Of a DNA stretch of 9,524 nt, positions 7,586 to 9,524 are shown one piece after another. The DNA comes from an uncultured Verrucomicrobiota bacterium. GTDB taxonomy: Bacteria > Verrucomicrobiota > Verrucomicrobiia > Limisphaerales > UBA9464. Numbering within the stretch: position 1 is the first letter of the stretch; each line of letters starts with the position of its first letter. The DNA lies in the NCBI GenBank assembly GCA_903864375.1, contig CAIPFS010000149.1, forward strand, positions 1-9,524. Reading direction: 5' to 3'. The translations under genes were made by a program, and so were the position numbers. Below the pieces are notes generated by a model, which was not told the origin of the DNA, searched no databases, and saw only the letters and a program-made list of their open reading frames with translations.

Positions 7586-7894
7586 GTGGGTCTCCACGGT
7601 ATGCTTTGTGTTTCCATCTACCTCTGGTCAAAGATCACTAGTGCCCCCTCCGGCGTCGAGGAGGACATTCTTTTACCGATGGCGTTGTTTGTACCTCCCA
7701 TTGTCGCAAATCTTTGCTATACTCTCGGTTGGCTGGTGGAGGTTTTGGCCAGAACGTTCCTGCCATCTCGCTCCCCACGCTTTGGTCCGAGCTTGATGAA
7801 AATGGGTTTCGGGTTTTCGGTCTTTATCGTCAGTATACCAGCCGTCACTTCGGCTGGGTATCGATTGGTGCAAATGGCCCGAGGGGCGCGGTAG
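7586..7894 (+). CDS. Small three-helix membrane protein of unknown function, possibly N-terminally truncated
   Basis: Frame of 102 codons from a GTG. It encodes three hydrophobic segments: LHGMLCVSIYLW (about 3-14), ILLPMALFVPPIVANLCYTLGWLVEVL (about 28-54) and a segment from about 72 to 95 containing FGFSVFIVSIPAVTSAGY. Basic residues sit between helices 2 and 3. The frame stays protein-like upstream of the GTG (RRIPYNIF, about 7562-7585) up to a TGA at 7550-7552, beyond which the same frame is open back to an ATG at 7472. So either the GTG is a true start or the 5' end has been lost by mutation. No ribosome site precedes the GTG. It follows the LysR gene on the same strand and converges on the lipoprotein gene. 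I do not recognise a named family with certainty. Confidence 0.5.
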   Translation: MGLHGMLCVSIYLWSKITSAPSGVEEDILLPMALFVPPIVANLCYTLGWLVEVLARTFLPSRSPRFGPSLMKMGFGFSVFIVSIPAVTSAGYRLVQMARGAR

Positions 7895-7908
7895 GTCCTC
7901 GTCCTGAC

Positions 7909-7939
7909 ATGTAGGGGCATCTGGACCGTACCCCTCCAT
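7909..7939. terminator. Imperfect hairpin between convergent genes
   Basis: ATG-AGGGG pairs with CCCCT-CAT, with one internal mismatch and a 13-base loop, exactly between the convergent membrane-protein and lipoprotein genes. There is no T-tract on either side, so a role as a bidirectional terminator rests on position only. Confidence 0.25.
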
Positions 7940-7941
7940 CA

Positions 7942-8721
7942 TCAGAAATGCGGTAGCGAAGTGCCATTGAATGCGGCTTCAACCAGGGTCCCGGCATAGG
8001 TATTGGCAACGCTCGCAGGAGCTGTGAAATCCATTCCGCGTCGCCACGCCTCTGGAGCTTCGGGATGTGTGCCGCAGAGAATGACCCATCCCTTGCCTGA
8101 CCTCCCTTCCACGATGGCCGAGGTCCCGTCGGGATACCGGCCGATCACGTCACCCCAGCCATTGAAGTGGGGACCGTCTTCCCAATAATGCTCCTGGGTC
8201 GTCGCATCCGCCCATCGGATGGGTACTGCAGCCTTGTGAATTCCACGATTCACCACCCCATAGAATCCCACCCGCACCCCCGACGTCAGGTCCAGACTGT
8301 TCGACGCTGCATTGCCTGCAATAAGACCCCCCGCACAAATTCCCAGATAATTCAGTCCTTTCTGAACGGCAGTGTGAACGTTGGTAGCGGTGTTCGGCGT
8401 CAAGCCTTCGCTCATGGTGAGATAATTTCCCCCGGGAACAATCAAGAGTCGATATGCCAGAATCTGCTGTTCGGTCATTTCATTCAATTGTGGGGAATCG
8501 ACCGTGGAATAGGAGAACTGTTTTGCGTCGAGGATGCGTTCGACCGCCCTGACATCGTTCGGGGAGGTCCCATTTCCGATGAAAAGGAGGACCGGAGCAG
8601 GCCCGTCGGATGTCGACGGCCCACAAGCAGTTAAAATCAACAGTCCGCAGCAGAGCACGACGAACACCTTGTTGCGCCAGCGAGAGATCGATTGAGACAT
8701 GGGATAGGTCATCGTTTTCAT
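7942..8721 (-). CDS. Exported lipoprotein with glutamine-amidotransferase-like (BPL_N) domain
   Basis: 259 residues. The N-terminus is a lipoprotein signal: basic residues (Arg14, Arg16, Lys18), a hydrophobic core, and lipobox LTAC with Cys33. The mature part has a class I amidotransferase-like fold: VLLFIGNG opening strand (44-51), VPGG (95-98) at the oxyanion position, the nucleophile elbow LGICAGG with Cys129, and CGTHPEAPEAW with His219 and Glu221 completing a Cys-His-Glu triad. The block EHYWEDGPHFNGWGDVI (177-193) and EGRSGKGWV (205-213) resemble the biotin-protein-ligase N-terminal domain family as I know it. An intact triad suggests a catalytic or ligand-binding role at the envelope; the substrate is unknown. 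ATG codons at residues 4 and 8 are possible alternative starts and would also keep the signal. It stands alone between a convergent gene and a long non-coding stretch. Confidence 0.85.
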   Translation of the reverse strand: MKTMTYPMSQSISRWRNKVFVVLCCGLLILTACGPSTSDGPAPVLLFIGNGTSPNDVRAVERILDAKQFSYSTVDSPQLNEMTEQQILAYRLLIVPGGNYLTMSEGLTPNTATNVHTAVQKGLNYLGICAGGLIAGNAASNSLDLTSGVRVGFYGVVNRGIHKAAVPIRWADATTQEHYWEDGPHFNGWGDVIGRYPDGTSAIVEGRSGKGWVILCGTHPEAPEAWRRGMDFTAPASVANTYAGTLVEAAFNGTSLPHF

Positions 8722-8782
8722 TCCCGTTCACCAAGCCTTTCCGCTGCGAAATTCCTTCGACCACTTTGGAGTATCGTATCGG

Positions 8783-8797
8783 ACTGGATTTTCCAGT
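8783..8797. promoter_or_regulatory. 15-bp palindrome upstream of the lipoprotein gene
   Basis: ACTGGA, TTT and TCCAGT form a perfect inverted repeat with a three-base centre, about 60 bp before the lipoprotein start codon. It could be an operator for that gene or part of the neighbouring repeat material. Confidence 0.3.
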
Positions 8798-8812
8798 TTA
8801 AACCGCGATAAA

Positions 8813-8834
8813 ACAAAGGGACAGGTCATCTGTC
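8813..8834. repeat. REP-like motif copy 1 with hairpin
   Basis: ACAAAGGGACAGGTCA (8813-8828) is identical to the copy at 9032-9047. Here it runs into a small hairpin, GACAG-GTCAT-CTGTC (8820-8834), and then AT-rich sequence. Short conserved words with hairpins beside a tyrosine transposase of the REP-associated family are the expected form of its REP substrates. Confidence 0.55.
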
Positions 8835-9031
8835 GATTTTCTGTAAATCCCTTAGGTTTGCGTAGGAAACCAGCGGCATCGGACCAAGGCAGCTCACTTG
8901 TAACGGGGCGCGGTACGATTGAAGGAAGGAGAGACAGAAGGCATGACATGGCTGTGTCGCCGAATTTTGAACTGAATCAGGTGTTGAAACGTTTTCGTCA
9001 GCCTCTATCCGTCCTTCGGCTCGAAAAATGT

Positions 9032-9047
9032 ACAAAGGGACAGGTCA
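9032..9047. repeat. REP-like motif copy 2
   Basis: Exact 16-base direct copy of the motif at 8813-8828, 219 bp further on, again followed by an AT-rich run. Unlike copy 1 it has no matching CTGTC to close the hairpin. Confidence 0.55.
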
Positions 9048-9293
9048 ACTATATTTTTTCCCAATTCTGACAGCAGCACGCTGGAGTTTTGGGTCGAGGC
9101 TTCGCTGGTGGTACCTTTCCCCGGGGGCAGAACACCGGTGCCCGGGCTTTTGGATCGCGGTCCAATGGGCTTCGAACCGGCATCGTGCGCTCGACGTTCG
9201 TACGACCGGTGGTAGATCTGGATTGACCCCAAAATCAGGATGCTTTCGATCGATTTGAGGTTCGACCGACCATTTACTTTTCTTAGCAGCGGA

Positions 9294-9524
9294 CTACTGA
9301 ATCGCTCCCGTACCCCCCACCCCGGTCACGGTGACCGCCTCCACCCTCAGATCCCTCAACCCGAAGAGGGGAGAGTCCTGAAGGAACCTGAATCTCCTGG
9401 CCCCGTCCTTGCGTTTAGGACCAAACCGCTGGCGATGGTCCTCAAAGACCTGATTGACCCAAGTTCGACTCCCAATGACGGCTCCATCCGTAAAGTACCT
9501 TACCCGACATCGGACATAATCCCC
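9294..9524 (-). CDS. REP-associated (IS200-like, Y1) tyrosine transposase, C-terminal fragment at window edge
   Basis: The frame is open from the window edge to a TAG at 9294-9296, giving 76 residues of the C-terminus. Visible blocks are RVRYFTDG (7-14), an amphipathic helix with VNQVFEDHRQRFGPKRKDGAR (about 23-43), and LFGLRDLR (53-60), followed by a variable tail. I recognise RYFTDG...FGPKRK.GAR...LRDLR as the C-terminal signature of REP-associated tyrosine transposases common in Verrucomicrobiota. The catalytic HUH motif and tyrosine would lie further upstream, outside the window, so activity cannot be judged. These domesticated single-copy transposases act on REP hairpins, and two REP-like motifs lie downstream of this gene. 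Confidence 0.75.
   Translation of the reverse strand, partial: GDYVRCRVRYFTDGAVIGSRTWVNQVFEDHRQRFGPKRKDGARRFRFLQDSPLFGLRDLRVEAVTVTGVGGTGAIQ

Larger units (their letters stand above)
8722..9293. other. Intergenic accessory stretch with REP-like motifs, no convincing gene
   Basis: This 572-bp stretch lies upstream of the lipoprotein gene and downstream of the transposase tail. Its open frames on both strands are short and show no recognisable domain. It contains a 15-bp palindrome (8783-8797), two identical 16-bp direct repeats (8813-8828, 9032-9047), and an ATTGACCCC word (9222-9230) also found at 6491-6499. The promoter of the lipoprotein gene should lie near its left end, but I see no strong -35/-10 pair. 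Confidence 0.7.

Noticed and set aside
8728..8949. Minus-strand frame of 73 codons upstream of the lipoprotein
   Set aside because: It crosses the palindrome and the REP-like motif, has no domain, and is best explained as non-coding.
8948..9070. 40-residue ORF preceded by an AGAAGG sequence
   Set aside because: The Shine-Dalgarno-like spacing is acceptable, but its end runs through the REP-like 16-mer and the sequence has no recognisable family; most likely chance.
9155..9190. GGTTCGAA-type T-loop resembling a tRNA (minus strand)
   Set aside because: The flanking five-base arms do not pair and no acceptor or anticodon stem can be drawn.

Overview
The window looks like part of a GC-rich Gram-negative chromosome. 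Its centre is a complete tripartite RND efflux operon with a divergently transcribed LysR-type regulator. On either side lie accessory stretches: a tandem repeat at the left edge, and at the right edge the tail of a REP-associated (IS200-like) tyrosine transposase with REP-like repeats. The tail sequence of that transposase, the weak Shine-Dalgarno signals and the gene types fit Verrucomicrobiota or a relative. This is an inference from recognised sequence style; there is no rRNA or marker gene here to prove it.

Layout. 1-340: two full copies and one partial copy of a 146-bp direct repeat. 341-472: short spacer with one small hairpin, downstream of the efflux operon. 473-6453, all on the minus strand: RND permease (6453-3166), then periplasmic adaptor (3147-1918), then outer-membrane lipoprotein channel (1921-473). 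The gap between the first two genes is 18 bp, and the last two overlap by an ATGA, so they are almost certainly one transcript. 6454-6561: 108-bp divergent control region with two good inverted repeats. 6562-7464, plus strand: LysR-type regulator. 7586-7894, plus strand: small three-helix membrane protein of unknown function, perhaps N-terminally damaged. 7942-8721, minus strand: exported lipoprotein with a glutamine-amidotransferase-like (BPL_N type) fold. 8722-9293: 572 bp without a convincing gene, holding two identical 16-bp REP-like motifs and a small palindrome. 9294-9524, minus strand: C-terminal 76 residues of the transposase, cut by the window edge.

How the parts work together. The LysR protein probably senses a small molecule and controls the divergent efflux operon from the shared intergenic region. 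The permease, adaptor and channel would form one trans-envelope pump. The pump substrate cannot be read from sequence; the permease keeps the hydrophobe/amphiphile-type acidic pair in TM4 but lacks the lysine usual in TM10. The amidotransferase-like lipoprotein and the small membrane protein are convergent neighbours with no evident link to the pump.

I did not find a clearly new multi-gene system. The least explained structures are the 146-bp tandem repeat, in which each full unit carries a complete 45-codon minus-strand ORF, and the REP-like pair next to the transposase.
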